A stretch of DNA of 64,000 nucleotides from Acidobacteriaceae bacterium TAA 166. Its GTDB lineage: Bacteria > Acidobacteriota > Terriglobia > Terriglobales > Acidobacteriaceae. The notes under the pieces are model-generated. The model made no database searches, was not told the origin of the DNA, and saw only the letters and a list, made by a program, of their open reading frames with translations. Positions 33,683 to 42,727 of this stretch are shown here, one piece after another (the first letter of the stretch is position 1; each line of letters starts with the position of its first letter). The DNA is taken from contig ATWD01000001.1 of assembly GCA_000421065.1 (NCBI GenBank), positions 2,844,001 to 2,908,000 on the forward strand, read 5' to 3'. A program made the position numbers and the translations under genes.

Positions 33683-33718
33683 GAGCGCTGCCGAGCGCAG
33701 CGGGCCCGCGCGGCAGCG
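33683..33718. repeat. Intergenic long-hairpin repeat, copy I (mini form)
   Basis: GAGCGCTGCCGAGCGCAGCG followed by GGCCCGCGCGGCAGCG. Both ends here are of the CGCTGCC type rather than one of each. It lies between the HpnI-like and epimerase genes. Confidence 0.7.
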
Positions 33719-33742
33719 AATTTCGGCTGATATTCTTATGTC

Positions 33743-34690
33743 TTGGCAAACTATCTCATCACCGGCGGAGCCGGCTTCATCGGATCGCACCTGGTACAGG
33801 CCCTCCTCGACCGCGGCGACCAGGTCCGCGTCCTCGACAACTTCGAGACCGGCCTCAGAAAGAATCTCGAGCCAATCCTGGACCGCATCGACCTCCACGA
33901 GGTCTCGCTCACCGACGCCGACGCCGTCCTCCGCGCCTGCGAGGGCATCGACTTCATCTTCCACGAGGGAGCCCTGCCCAGCGTTCCGCGCTCCGTCAAG
34001 GAGCCCCGCCCCAGCCACGCCATCAACATCGACGGCACCTTCCACCTGCTCGAAGGCGCCCGCCAGTCCGGCGCCAGGCGCGTCGTCTACGCGGCGTCCT
34101 CATCCGCCTACGGCAACCAGCCCGGCTTCCCCCGCGTCGAGACCATGGCCCCGCAGCCGCTCTCGCCCTATGCTGTGCAGAAGCTCACCGGCGAGCTCTA
34201 CATGCAGGCCTACCACCGCGTCTACGGTCTGGAGACCGTCTGCCTGCGCTACTTCAACATCTTCGGAGCCCGCCAGGTTCCCGACTCGCCCTACTCCGGC
34301 GTGATGGCCCGCTTCGCCCTCATGATGATGCGCGGCGAGCGACCCACCATCTTCGGCGACGGCGAACAGGGCCGCGACTTCACCCACATCGACAACGTGG
34401 TTCTGGCCAACCTGTTAGCCGTCGAGGCACCCGCCGAAAAAGTCGCCGGACGCGTCTTCAATATCGCCTGCGGCGAGCGCCACACCCTTAACCAAACCTA
34501 TGCGCTTTTAGCAACTTTGACCGGCTTTCCGCATCCACCTTTGTACGGCCCAGCGCGCGACGGCGACGTGCGCGACTCGCTGGCCGACATCACGGCCGCC
34601 CGCGAGGCTCTCGGCTACGCGCCTCAGGTCGGCTTTGAGGAAGGTTTGCGCCGCACCGTCGCCTGGTACCGCGACGAATTTGCCGGTTAG
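33743..34690 (+). CDS. NAD-dependent sugar-nucleotide epimerase (SDR family)
   Basis: Extended short-chain dehydrogenase/reductase, 315 residues, with the NAD loop TGGAGFIGSH at 7-16, a catalytic Ser in AASSSAYGN and the YxxxK pair Y143/K147 (SPYAVQK). This pattern fits UDP-GlcNAc 4-epimerase (WbpP type) or UDP-glucose 4-epimerase. Start is TTG at 33743, with no ATG in frame close by. The gene is 12 bp ahead of a UDP-sugar 6-dehydrogenase, so they probably act in sequence to make a UDP-hexuronate. Exact sugar cannot be read. Confidence 0.85.
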   Translation: MANYLITGGAGFIGSHLVQALLDRGDQVRVLDNFETGLRKNLEPILDRIDLHEVSLTDADAVLRACEGIDFIFHEGALPSVPRSVKEPRPSHAINIDGTFHLLEGARQSGARRVVYAASSSAYGNQPGFPRVETMAPQPLSPYAVQKLTGELYMQAYHRVYGLETVCLRYFNIFGARQVPDSPYSGVMARFALMMMRGERPTIFGDGEQGRDFTHIDNVVLANLLAVEAPAEKVAGRVFNIACGERHTLNQTYALLATLTGFPHPPLYGPARDGDVRDSLADITAAREALGYAPQVGFEEGLRRTVAWYRDEFAG

Positions 34691-34702
34691 AAAGAGATCG
34701 AA

Positions 34703-36184
34703 TTGACTCCCATCGCCACCACCACCTCCTCCACCCAGGCCCCAGCTACAACCTCCGCCACCGACCTCGACCAGTGGCTCGCGGCCGTCGATCGCCGCAC
34801 CGCGCAGATCGGCATCATCGGCCTCGGCTACGTCGGTCTCCCGCTGACGCTTCTCTTCAGCGAAGAGCGCTTCCGCGTCACCGGCTTCGACATCGATCAG
34901 ACCAAGGTCCAGAGCCTCAACCAGGGCCAGTCCTACATCCATCGGATCGAGCCCGACCACATCCGCGCCGCCCAGCGCTCCGGCTTCCGCGCCACCTCCG
35001 ACTTCGCCGAGGTAGCCCGCATGGACGCCATCCTCATCTGCGTCCCCACGCCGCTCAATCCCGACCACACCCCCGACATGAGCTACGTGGTCTCGACCAT
35101 CGAGGCCATCGCCCCGCACCTACGCGCCGGCCAGCTGGTCGTGCTCGAGAGCACCACCTACCCCGGCACCACCGAAGAGATCATCGTCGAGACCATCAAC
35201 CGCCACGGCGCGGGCCGGGGCGTCTCCGTCCTGCGCGGCCCGGCTTCAGAGAGATTGGCCCCCGAGATCCCCGAGATCCCCGAGACCCCCGAAGCCACTC
35301 AGCCCGGCTCGAAAGACAAAGACCCTGGCTCGAAAGACCTCGACGGCGTCATGGTCGCCTTCTCGCCCGAGCGCGAGGATCCCGGCAACATGATCACCCC
35401 GCGCCGCGACATCCCCAAGGTGATCGGCGGCGTCGAGGCCCGCGCCACCGCCGCCGCCGCCGCGCTCTACGGCAACGTCTTCCGCAAGACCGTGCCCATG
35501 TCCTCGCCCGCCGCGGCCGAGATGACCAAGCTGCTCGAGAACATCTACCGCTGCGTCAACATCGCCCTGGTCAACGAGCTCAAGCAGCTCTCCGGCCCCA
35601 TGGGCATCGACATCTGGGAGGTCATCGAGGCCGCCGCCACCAAGCCCTTCGGCTTCCAGGCCTTCTATCCCGGCCCCGGCGTCGGCGGCCACTGCATCCC
35701 CGTCGACCCCTTCTACCTCAACTGGAAGGCGCAGCAGTTCGGCGTGCAGGCGAAGTTCATCGAGCTGGCCGGGGAGGTCAACGAGGCCATGCCCGGCTAC
35801 GTCGTCGAGTGCACCCGCCGCGCCCTCGCCCGCAACGGCACCGATCTGAAGGTTGCAAAGGTCCTCGTCCTCGGAGTCGCCTACAAGCGCGACGTCGACG
35901 ACCTGCGCGAATCCCCCTCGCTCATCGTCATCGATAAGCTCCGCCACGCCGGCGCCGAGGTCGCCTACAACGACCCCTTCTTCCCCGAGGTGGGCCGCGG
36001 CCGCCACTACGACCTGCACATGCGCTCCACCCCGCTCGAGAACCTGGAACGCTTCGACTGCGTCCTGATCCTCACCGATCACTCCCTCTACAACTATGGT
36101 GAGATTGTGGATAAGGCACGTCTGGTCCTAGATTCCAGGAATGCCACACGATCCATCCAGAGCCCCAAGATCGTGCGCTGCTGA
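34703..36184 (+). CDS. UDP-N-acetylglucosamine/glucose 6-dehydrogenase family protein
   Basis: NAD-dependent UDP-sugar 6-dehydrogenase of 493 residues (WbpA/TviB/WecC-like). The Rossmann loop is GIIGLGYVGLPLT at about 37-49, VPTPLN is present at 114-119, and the catalytic Cys is C331 in GVGGHCIPVDPFY. Residues 181-214 are an insertion of low complexity (APEIPEIPETPEATQPGSKD, then a second GSKD repeat) just before the family segment VAFSPEREDPGN. The start is TTG at 34703 with AGAAAGAGAT upstream. It is 12 bp behind the epimerase gene. WbpA (N-acetylglucosamine) versus Ugd (glucose) specificity is not certain; the SPEREDPG motif favours the N-acetylhexosamine group. Confidence 0.87.
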   Translation: MTPIATTTSSTQAPATTSATDLDQWLAAVDRRTAQIGIIGLGYVGLPLTLLFSEERFRVTGFDIDQTKVQSLNQGQSYIHRIEPDHIRAAQRSGFRATSDFAEVARMDAILICVPTPLNPDHTPDMSYVVSTIEAIAPHLRAGQLVVLESTTYPGTTEEIIVETINRHGAGRGVSVLRGPASERLAPEIPEIPETPEATQPGSKDKDPGSKDLDGVMVAFSPEREDPGNMITPRRDIPKVIGGVEARATAAAAALYGNVFRKTVPMSSPAAAEMTKLLENIYRCVNIALVNELKQLSGPMGIDIWEVIEAAATKPFGFQAFYPGPGVGGHCIPVDPFYLNWKAQQFGVQAKFIELAGEVNEAMPGYVVECTRRALARNGTDLKVAKVLVLGVAYKRDVDDLRESPSLIVIDKLRHAGAEVAYNDPFFPEVGRGRHYDLHMRSTPLENLERFDCVLILTDHSLYNYGEIVDKARLVLDSRNATRSIQSPKIVRC

Positions 36185-36629
36185 CAGCTTCGCCAGGGCA
36201 GTCCTTCGCCGGACGGCGAGCGATCTCTCCTCCCGTTCCGGGAAGCCCTGCCTCTTTTCCGTCTCCCCTTGGTTGACCCGCCCCGCGTGCGCTTCGAGCA
36301 TCGAAGCTGGCTCCTGGCGCTGACCGCACGCCATGAAGCTACGCTCCATCCGCCCACGCAAACGGCGCTCCGCCCGAGCCCTGTTAAGGGCACGGCTTCA
36401 GCCATGCCGCAAGGCCCGCGAGCAACAAGCGGCTTCAGCCTCTGAGGTCCCTCTTCCGCCCCCCGAGACCACCTCCAGCATGCTTCACCCACCGGGCACC
36501 CCATTCAAGCAAGGCCCGAGCGGGGCATGCGACTGCGGCTCGAACCATCTCGACCGCGATCGCACTCACTCCAAAACCGGGTGCCCCATCTTCGCGACGG
36601 CCTCATCGTCGCTAAGGTGGGTTCGCAGG
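36185..36629 (+). promoter_or_regulatory. Intergenic leader with two repeat motifs
   Basis: About 445 bp without a recognisable gene before the giant secreted protein. It contains two direct copies of CGGCTTCAGCC (36393-36403 and 36430-36440), and a hairpin at 36585-36621 whose 15-nt arms pair at 14 of 15 positions including one G-U. An open frame crosses the region from an ATG at 36333, but it is arginine- and proline-rich with no domain. Confidence 0.5.
36585..36621 (+). repeat. Stem-loop overlapping the ribosome site of the giant protein
   Basis: CCCATCTTCGCGACG pairs with CGTCGCTAAGGTGGG (36607-36621). The 3' arm contains AAGGTGG, the Shine-Dalgarno sequence for the ATG at 36630, so the structure could hide that site. 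Similar CCCATCTTCGC / GCTAAGGTGGG elements occur, to my recollection, elsewhere in acidobacteria. Confidence 0.55.
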
Positions 36630-39600
36630 ATGCGTCCCACGCCCAGAACGTCCCACCCTTTACCCCTGACCCTCCAACTCCTCACCGCGACCGTCCTTCT
36701 CTTCCTTCTGCCCCACGCTGCTTTTTCGCAATCCCCGCAAAGCCCCGACCCCACCCTCCGCGCCCGTCGCTTCCTGCGCGGCCGAGTCCTCAATGAGGCA
36801 AACGCCCCTCCCGCCCAGGCAATGGACCGCGCCCGCGCCGCCCAGGCCGGCCTCCTCCACGTCCAGGCCATCGGAGCCCCGACCGGCCTCGCCGCCCAGT
36901 GGCAGCCCCTCGGCCCCGCGCAGGTTACCACCTCCGCCTACGGCAAGATCACCGGCCGCGTCACCGCCCTCGCCATCGACCCCGCCGATCCCACCGGCAA
37001 CACCGTCTACCTCGGCACCACCGGAGGCGGCGTCTGGAGGTCCACCAATGCCGCCGGCCCCGCCTCGGCCGTCAGCTTCACCCCCCTCACCGATACCCTG
37101 CCTGTCTTCAGCCCTAACGCCGGGACCGCCGCCATCCCCTCGCTCAGCATCGGAGCGGTCCTTGCCCAGGGTCCCCTGATTCTGGCGGGGACCGGCGATT
37201 CCAACGATGCCACCGACTCCTTCTATGGAGAAGGTCTTCTTCGTTCCCAGGATGCTGGCCTCACCTGGACCCTCATTCAGTCCTCGACCGATCTCCCCAA
37301 CCAGGACTACTCCTTCACCGGACTCGGCGTCGCCGGCTTTGCCTGGAACACGACCCAGCCCAGTGCCACACCCGGTACCGTCGTCGCCGCCTTCTCGCAG
37401 GCCGCCGAAGGCACGCTGGCCGGTGCGGTCAACCCGGCCAACAGCGTGATGGGCCTCTACTACTCCACCGACGCTGGTGTCACCTGGCACATGAGCGTAA
37501 TCATGGATGGCGCCCAGATCGTCCAGCGGCCCCTGGCCACCGGCGTCCTCCAGAGCGGAGGCAACGCCGTTACCTCCGTCCTCTGGAATCCCGTCCGCCA
37601 GCGCTTCTATGCCGCCATCCGCTACCACGGCTACTACGAGTCCGCCGATGGCGTCACCTGGACACGCCTCGCCCGGCAGCCCGGCGTAAACCTCACCTCG
37701 ACCAACTGCCCCGCCAACACCGACCTCCCCGGCAGCCAGAGCTGCCCCCTCTTCCGCGGCGCCCTCGCGGTCGAGCCCGCCAGCGGCGACATGTACGCCC
37801 TCACCGTCGGCCCCGGCAACACCGACCAGGGCCTCTGGCGCGACGTCTGCGCCGGCAACGGCTCCAGCTGCACGAACCCGGTCGCCTTCTCTCAACAACT
37901 CGGAGGAACCTCGCTCGAAGGCAGCGCCAGCGGAGTCATCCCGCAGGGCGACTACAACCTCACCCTCGCGGTCGTTCCCGCCGGACCCGGCTCGAATCAG
38001 AACACTCTCCTCTTCGCCGGAACCGTCGATCTCTACCGCTGTGCGATCAACACCAGTGACGGCACCGGCTGCGCCGCCCTGCGCAACACCACCAATGTTC
38101 TCAACGGCTGCGCCGCTCCCGCGCAGGTCGCCCCTGCCCAGCACGCCCTCGCCGTGCGCTCAACCGGAGCCTCCCCGGTCCTGCTCATCGGCAACGACTC
38201 CGGCCTCTGGCGCTCTAACGACGGCGTCGACCAGAAGGCCACCCCCTGCTCCCCCGATGACGCCAGCCACTTCGAGAACCTCAACACGGGCCTCGGCTCG
38301 CTCGCCGAGGTCGAGACCCTCGCCCAGCACCCCACCGACCCCTCCATTCTGCTCGCCGGACTGGGAGCCAACGGGACCGCCGCCACCACCAGCGCCCAGC
38401 CCACCGGCCTCGGCACCTGGCAGCAGCTCGCGGCAGGAGAAGGCGGCCAGGTCGCCATTGATCCCGCCAGCCCCGACAGCTGGTACCTCTCGACAGCGCA
38501 AGGCGTCAGCATCGCCCACTGTGCTCACGGCGCAGGCTGCACCGCTGAGGACTTCGCCGGACCTCCCGCCATCGGCCCCGCCCAGACCGCGAACGACGCC
38601 ACCCTCATCGACACCCCCTGGCTGCTCGATCCCGCGCTTCCAGCTAATCTCCTCCTCGGCACCTGCAGGGTCTGGCGCGGTCCCGCCGCCGACGGCTCCC
38701 GGTGGAGCGACGCCAACCAGGTCAGCCGCGCTCTCGCCGGGCCGCAGAGCGCAAGCTGCGCCGCCCAGCAGAACGGCCTCGGCGGCAACACCCTCATCCG
38801 CTCGCTCGCCGCCGGCGGCCTCGTCTCCGACTCTCCCAACCCGCAGAACGCCGGCTCCGAGGTACTCTACGCCGGGACCGCCGGAGCCCTCGACGGCGGG
38901 GCAACCGCCCCCGGCCACCTCTTCGTCACTCAGTCCGCCCAGACCGCCACCGGCGCCACCGCCTGGACCGACGTAACCGGGTCGCCCGTCGTCAACGGCG
39001 GCCTGGTCCCCGCCTTCAACCCCGGCCAGTACGACCTCTCCTCCATCGCGGTCGACCCGCACGACCTCAGCGGCAACACCGTCTACGTCACCGTCATGGG
39101 CTTCGGCGTGCCGCACGTCTACCGCTCCATCGACGCCGGCGCGCACTGGACCAACATCTCCCGCAACCTTCCCGACGCTCCCGCCTCGAGCGTCGCCATC
39201 GACCCCAACGACGCCAACACCGTCTACGTCGCGATGGACACCGGCGTCTACGCCACCACCCACGTCTCCGACTGCGACTCCACCAACTGCTGGAGCCTCT
39301 ACGGCACCGGCCTCCCCAACGCTCCGGTCATCCAGCTCCTCGCCTCGGCCGGCATCGCCACCGGCGACGGCCGCACCGGCGAGCTCCGCGCCGCCACCTA
39401 TGGCCGCGGCGTCTGGCAGATCCCTTTGCTCGCCTCCGTCGGTACGGCCCAGCCCGCCATTACCGTCGCCCCCGCCGCGCTCGCCTTCGCCGGCCAGGCC
39501 GTCGGCACCGCCAGCAGCTCCCAGACCGTCACCATCACCAACACCGGCAACGCCCCTCTCACCGTCAGCCAGATCGCCATCAGCCTCGCCGCTCTCCCGC

Positions 39601-41243
39601 TCGGCCCCCAGGCCGAGTTCTTCGAGACCGACACCTGCACCGGCCCGTCCATTGCTCCCGGCGGGATCTGCACCCTCGAGGTCAGCTTTGCTCCCGCCGC
39701 CACCGGCCCGCGCAGCGCCACCCTGACGATCTTCGGCAACGTCTCCGGAGGCCAGGCCCAGATCGCGCTCACGGGCAACGGCACCCCCGGAGGCTCCGTC
39801 GTCCTCACCCCGCTCTTCCTCCGCTTTCCCACCACGGAGGTCAACGCCACCAGCCCGGTCCAGAACATCACCGTCTCGAATACCGGCTCCTCGCCCGTCC
39901 CCCTCGGCACGCCGTCCATCACCGGCGACTTCCGCATCTCGGCCAACACCTGCGGAGCCACCCTCGCCTCCCAGACTGGCTGCACCCTGGTCATTACCTT
40001 CTCCCCCACGGCCAGCCAGACTCGCAACGGCCTGCTCTCCATACCCGGCAACAATATCCCGCTCACCGCCTCGCTCACCGGCAACGGCGTCCTTCCCGCC
40101 ATCGACACCCTCGCCCCGGCCTCACTCAGCTTCGCCCCCCAGACCCTCGGGACTACCAGCCCGGTCCAGCGCGTCACCCTCACCAACACCGGCGACGAGG
40201 CCCTCACCCTCATCGCCGCCTCCACCACCGGCGACTTCGCCGCCGTCAACGCCTGCGGCAACTCGCTCGCCGGACACTCCAGCTGCGCCATCGACGTCCT
40301 CTTCCAGCCCACTGCCCTTGGCGCGGCCACTGGAAGCCTCCGCATCTCCGACCAGTTCCGCGTCCAGACCGTCGCGCTCTCCGGCAGCGGCCTCCCTCCT
40401 CCCGGCGTCTCGCTCTCCCCACTCTTCGGCATGAGCTTCCCCGCCATAGGAGTCGGCCTGGCCTCGCCTCCCCAGACCGTCACCCTCACCAACAACGGCG
40501 GCGTCCCGCTCAGCATCTCCACCCTCGCCACCACCGGCGACTTCTCCATCCTCGCCAACACCTGCGGCAACGCCCTCGCCGCTGCCGCCGCCTGCACCCT
40601 TCAGGTCGTCTTCCAGCCCACCACCGGAGGCACCCGCACCGGCGTCCTCACCGTCAACGATGACGCCATCAACTCCCCCCAGGCCCTTCCCCTCACCGGC
40701 CCCGCGGTCGACTTTGCACTCGTCCCCAACGGCCCCACCGCGGTCACCACCTCCAGCGGACAGAATGCCGTCTTCCCCCTGCTCTTCACCGCCGGCCCCA
40801 CGGTTCAGGGAGCCCAGGCCGCGCTCACCTGCACCGGCCTGCCCTCCGGATCCACCTGCAACCTCACCCCGTCCACGCTCGCCATCGACGGCAACGCCAC
40901 CCCGGTCTCGGTGACGGTCCTGACCGGCACGATCGGGGCCTCCCTCACCAAGCCGGCTTCGCCGCCCGCCGGCACCCCTCCGCCCGGCCTCCTCTGGAGC
41001 CTCCTTCTTCTCCCCGCCGGAGCCATCGTCACGGGCCGCCGGCGTCTGGCTGCGCTCGGCCTCATGACCTGCCTGATCGTCGTGGCCGGCTGCGGAGCAG
41101 GCCGCAAAATCCCCTCCACCGGGGGCCCCGGCTCCGGCACCACCGTAGGCTCCATCACCCCTACCGGAACCTACAACATCGTCGTCACCGCGACCGCCGC
41201 CGGCCTCACCCGCACCGTCAACCTCACCCTCACCGTGCAGTAA
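36630..41243 (+). CDS. Giant secreted protein with BNR-like and HYDIN-like repeats
   Basis: 1537 residues from ATG 36630 (AGGTGG upstream). A signal peptide (LTLQLLTATVLLFLLPHAAFS) leads to a propeller-like half of about 900 residues with sialidase/BNR-type segments (STDAGVTWHMS, SQDAGLTWTLI, SIDAGAHWTNIS). Then come four choice-of-anchor-D/HYDIN domains, each with a G-to-N-rich strand such as VQRVTLTNTGDEALT. The C-terminus has a hydrophobic helix and RRRR-like patch (AIVTGRRRLAALGLM), then a Cys segment (VVAGCGAGRK) and a Thr-rich domain. The arrangement is known from acidobacterial secreted proteins of unknown role; a surface-binding or carbohydrate-recognition function is likely. Start at 36333 would add 99 residues with no coding character. 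Confidence 0.83.
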   Translation: MRPTPRTSHPLPLTLQLLTATVLLFLLPHAAFSQSPQSPDPTLRARRFLRGRVLNEANAPPAQAMDRARAAQAGLLHVQAIGAPTGLAAQWQPLGPAQVTTSAYGKITGRVTALAIDPADPTGNTVYLGTTGGGVWRSTNAAGPASAVSFTPLTDTLPVFSPNAGTAAIPSLSIGAVLAQGPLILAGTGDSNDATDSFYGEGLLRSQDAGLTWTLIQSSTDLPNQDYSFTGLGVAGFAWNTTQPSATPGTVVAAFSQAAEGTLAGAVNPANSVMGLYYSTDAGVTWHMSVIMDGAQIVQRPLATGVLQSGGNAVTSVLWNPVRQRFYAAIRYHGYYESADGVTWTRLARQPGVNLTSTNCPANTDLPGSQSCPLFRGALAVEPASGDMYALTVGPGNTDQGLWRDVCAGNGSSCTNPVAFSQQLGGTSLEGSASGVIPQGDYNLTLAVVPAGPGSNQNTLLFAGTVDLYRCAINTSDGTGCAALRNTTNVLNGCAAPAQVAPAQHALAVRSTGASPVLLIGNDSGLWRSNDGVDQKATPCSPDDASHFENLNTGLGSLAEVETLAQHPTDPSILLAGLGANGTAATTSAQPTGLGTWQQLAAGEGGQVAIDPASPDSWYLSTAQGVSIAHCAHGAGCTAEDFAGPPAIGPAQTANDATLIDTPWLLDPALPANLLLGTCRVWRGPAADGSRWSDANQVSRALAGPQSASCAAQQNGLGGNTLIRSLAAGGLVSDSPNPQNAGSEVLYAGTAGALDGGATAPGHLFVTQSAQTATGATAWTDVTGSPVVNGGLVPAFNPGQYDLSSIAVDPHDLSGNTVYVTVMGFGVPHVYRSIDAGAHWTNISRNLPDAPASSVAIDPNDANTVYVAMDTGVYATTHVSDCDSTNCWSLYGTGLPNAPVIQLLASAGIATGDGRTGELRAATYGRGVWQIPLLASVGTAQPAITVAPAALAFAGQAVGTASSSQTVTITNTGNAPLTVSQIAISLAALPLGPQAEFFETDTCTGPSIAPGGICTLEVSFAPAATGPRSATLTIFGNVSGGQAQIALTGNGTPGGSVVLTPLFLRFPTTEVNATSPVQNITVSNTGSSPVPLGTPSITGDFRISANTCGATLASQTGCTLVITFSPTASQTRNGLLSIPGNNIPLTASLTGNGVLPAIDTLAPASLSFAPQTLGTTSPVQRVTLTNTGDEALTLIAASTTGDFAAVNACGNSLAGHSSCAIDVLFQPTALGAATGSLRISDQFRVQTVALSGSGLPPPGVSLSPLFGMSFPAIGVGLASPPQTVTLTNNGGVPLSISTLATTGDFSILANTCGNALAAAAACTLQVVFQPTTGGTRTGVLTVNDDAINSPQALPLTGPAVDFALVPNGPTAVTTSSGQNAVFPLLFTAGPTVQGAQAALTCTGLPSGSTCNLTPSTLAIDGNATPVSVTVLTGTIGASLTKPASPPAGTPPPGLLWSLLLLPAGAIVTGRRRLAALGLMTCLIVVAGCGAGRKIPSTGGPGSGTTVGSITPTGTYNIVVTATAAGLTRTVNLTLTVQ

Positions 41244-41264
41244 CGGCTTTGGGTGGAAAGAGAA

Positions 41265-41452
41265 TGGCCTGCCGGCCGGGCCCACTGCGCTCGGCCACCC
41301 CACAAACGAAGACTTGTTTGTGGGGACCCCGGTACGAGCGGTCACTTCGTGACGCGTGTACTCCCTTCGGGGTAGGGCTCCCGTTGGTCGCTTGATAAAT
41401 CTTTACGCCGGTATACACCCCACGAAGTGGGCGCCGCCCGCGCGGCAGCGCT
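41265..41452. repeat. Intergenic long-hairpin repeat, copy J (long form)
   Basis: Starts ATGGCCTGCCGGCCGGGCCC and ends GCCCGCGCGGCAGCGC. It carries the extra module CCCCACAAAC ... GTTTGTGGGG, GTCACTTCGTGAC, and a shortened centre. It fills the gap between two convergent genes and is the last copy I see in the window. Confidence 0.9.
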
Positions 41453-41461
41453 GTTCTTGTC

Positions 41462-42727
41462 CTAGACAGAATGGGCTGTGAGAGCGCTTGCTAACGCGTC
41501 CGCTACTACATTTTCTTCTCCCGGTTGCAAGTCGATGGCAGTCATTTCGATTGCGCTTTCCTCACCCCCAACAATAATGGAAGGTTTCCTTGCGGCAAGC
41601 TGCGCTGCGATGTCACGAGGTTTTGCGGAGAAACGAGCGGGATCCAGATGCACCTGAAGCGAGGGAAAGTGGTTTTTGATCGGGGACACGTTCCGGGTGA
41701 ACGTCACTCCGGGGATCTTTGACACCTTGGCGGCGATCGTCTCCAGCTGCTTCGACTGCGCTTGATCCACCACCTCCTGATCTTCAGCCAGGTAAACCTC
41801 CAGGGCTTTGAGCAGACCTAACATCTCTTCCTTGCCCACCTTGTTCGGACGTCCGATCGTGTCCTCATTGGGGCTCATATTCAGCAGTGCATTGTGGACC
41901 ATCTCCTGGCGCCCAATCAGCAGGCCCGTAGTCTGTGGACCCCGGATTGCTTTTCCCCCACTGAACGTGATCAGGTCAAAGCCCATATTCGCGTACTCCC
42001 ACAGGCGGGACTTCGGCGGAACGTCTGCGGCTGCATCGAGAAACGCCGGCAGATTCGCCTCATGCGCCAGTTTCAGCCAATCGGCCCGCTTGATCTGCCC
42101 ATCCGGGTCGCTCAGGTTCTGAAAGTGCATTCCAGCGGTGCGCTCGTTAATGGCCCTGCGGACGTCTTCTACCGTCTCCACCTCGATAATCTTTGCCCCG
42201 GTCGTTCGAATCTGATGATCCCATCCGCTACGGTGCGCCCGCTGAATGATCACCTCCGATTTCATCCCGGTCAGATCCGGAATCTGGGTAATAAACGTCG
42301 CGTTGTTTCCGGTAAGAATCCCCGCGTATCCGTTCTGGATCGCCGAGGCCGCGCCTGAGGTTACGATGACTCCATATCCCTGAGGCAGCTTCAGCATCTC
42401 TGAAATTCGCCTGCCCACCGCCGCCTCCAGATCCATCATGACGACGAAATGCTTGGCCGCCCTCTCCATGACTGCCATCGCCTCCGGACGCATCAGCGAT
42501 CCGCCGATAACGGTCTCCGTCAGATGGGCATTGATGATCGTAGTCAGTCCCAGCTCGGCATAGACATCCCCGCTTTCGCCAAACCCGGTGATCTTCCCAC
42601 TCCCTGGTCCTTGCTTGCTGGTCGATGGACGAGCGGCTGCAAACAATCTCTGCTTGCCGAGTACGGATCCGGCCAACGTGACAAGCCCCCCTAAAAACCC
42701 TCGACGATTCAATCCAAATCGCGACAT
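41462..42727 (-). CDS. Tat-exported SelA-like PLP-dependent enzyme
   Basis: PLP fold-type I enzyme of the SelA-like/DgaE-type family, 421 residues from ATG 42727. A twin-arginine signal is present (MSRFGLNRRGFLGGLVTLAG). The mature enzyme has the glycine-rich segment VTSGAASAIQNGYAG and the Schiff-base Lys K259 in SGGKAIRGPQ. Relatives include selenocysteine synthase and D-glucosaminate-6-phosphate ammonia-lyase, but SelA itself is not secreted and no selB or selD is here, so a tRNA role is unlikely. It is more probably an amino-acid or sugar-acid lyase/racemase in the periplasm. An upstream extension to 42805 has no Tat logic. Confidence 0.8.
   Translation of the reverse strand: MSRFGLNRRGFLGGLVTLAGSVLGKQRLFAAARPSTSKQGPGSGKITGFGESGDVYAELGLTTIINAHLTETVIGGSLMRPEAMAVMERAAKHFVVMMDLEAAVGRRISEMLKLPQGYGVIVTSGAASAIQNGYAGILTGNNATFITQIPDLTGMKSEVIIQRAHRSGWDHQIRTTGAKIIEVETVEDVRRAINERTAGMHFQNLSDPDGQIKRADWLKLAHEANLPAFLDAAADVPPKSRLWEYANMGFDLITFSGGKAIRGPQTTGLLIGRQEMVHNALLNMSPNEDTIGRPNKVGKEEMLGLLKALEVYLAEDQEVVDQAQSKQLETIAAKVSKIPGVTFTRNVSPIKNHFPSLQVHLDPARFSAKPRDIAAQLAARKPSIIVGGEESAIEMTAIDLQPGEENVVADALASALTAHSV

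Noticed and set aside
36660..40597. Several 370-500-codon reverse frames opposite the giant secreted protein
   Set aside because: Gly/Glu/Val-rich antisense shadows of its C-ending codons.
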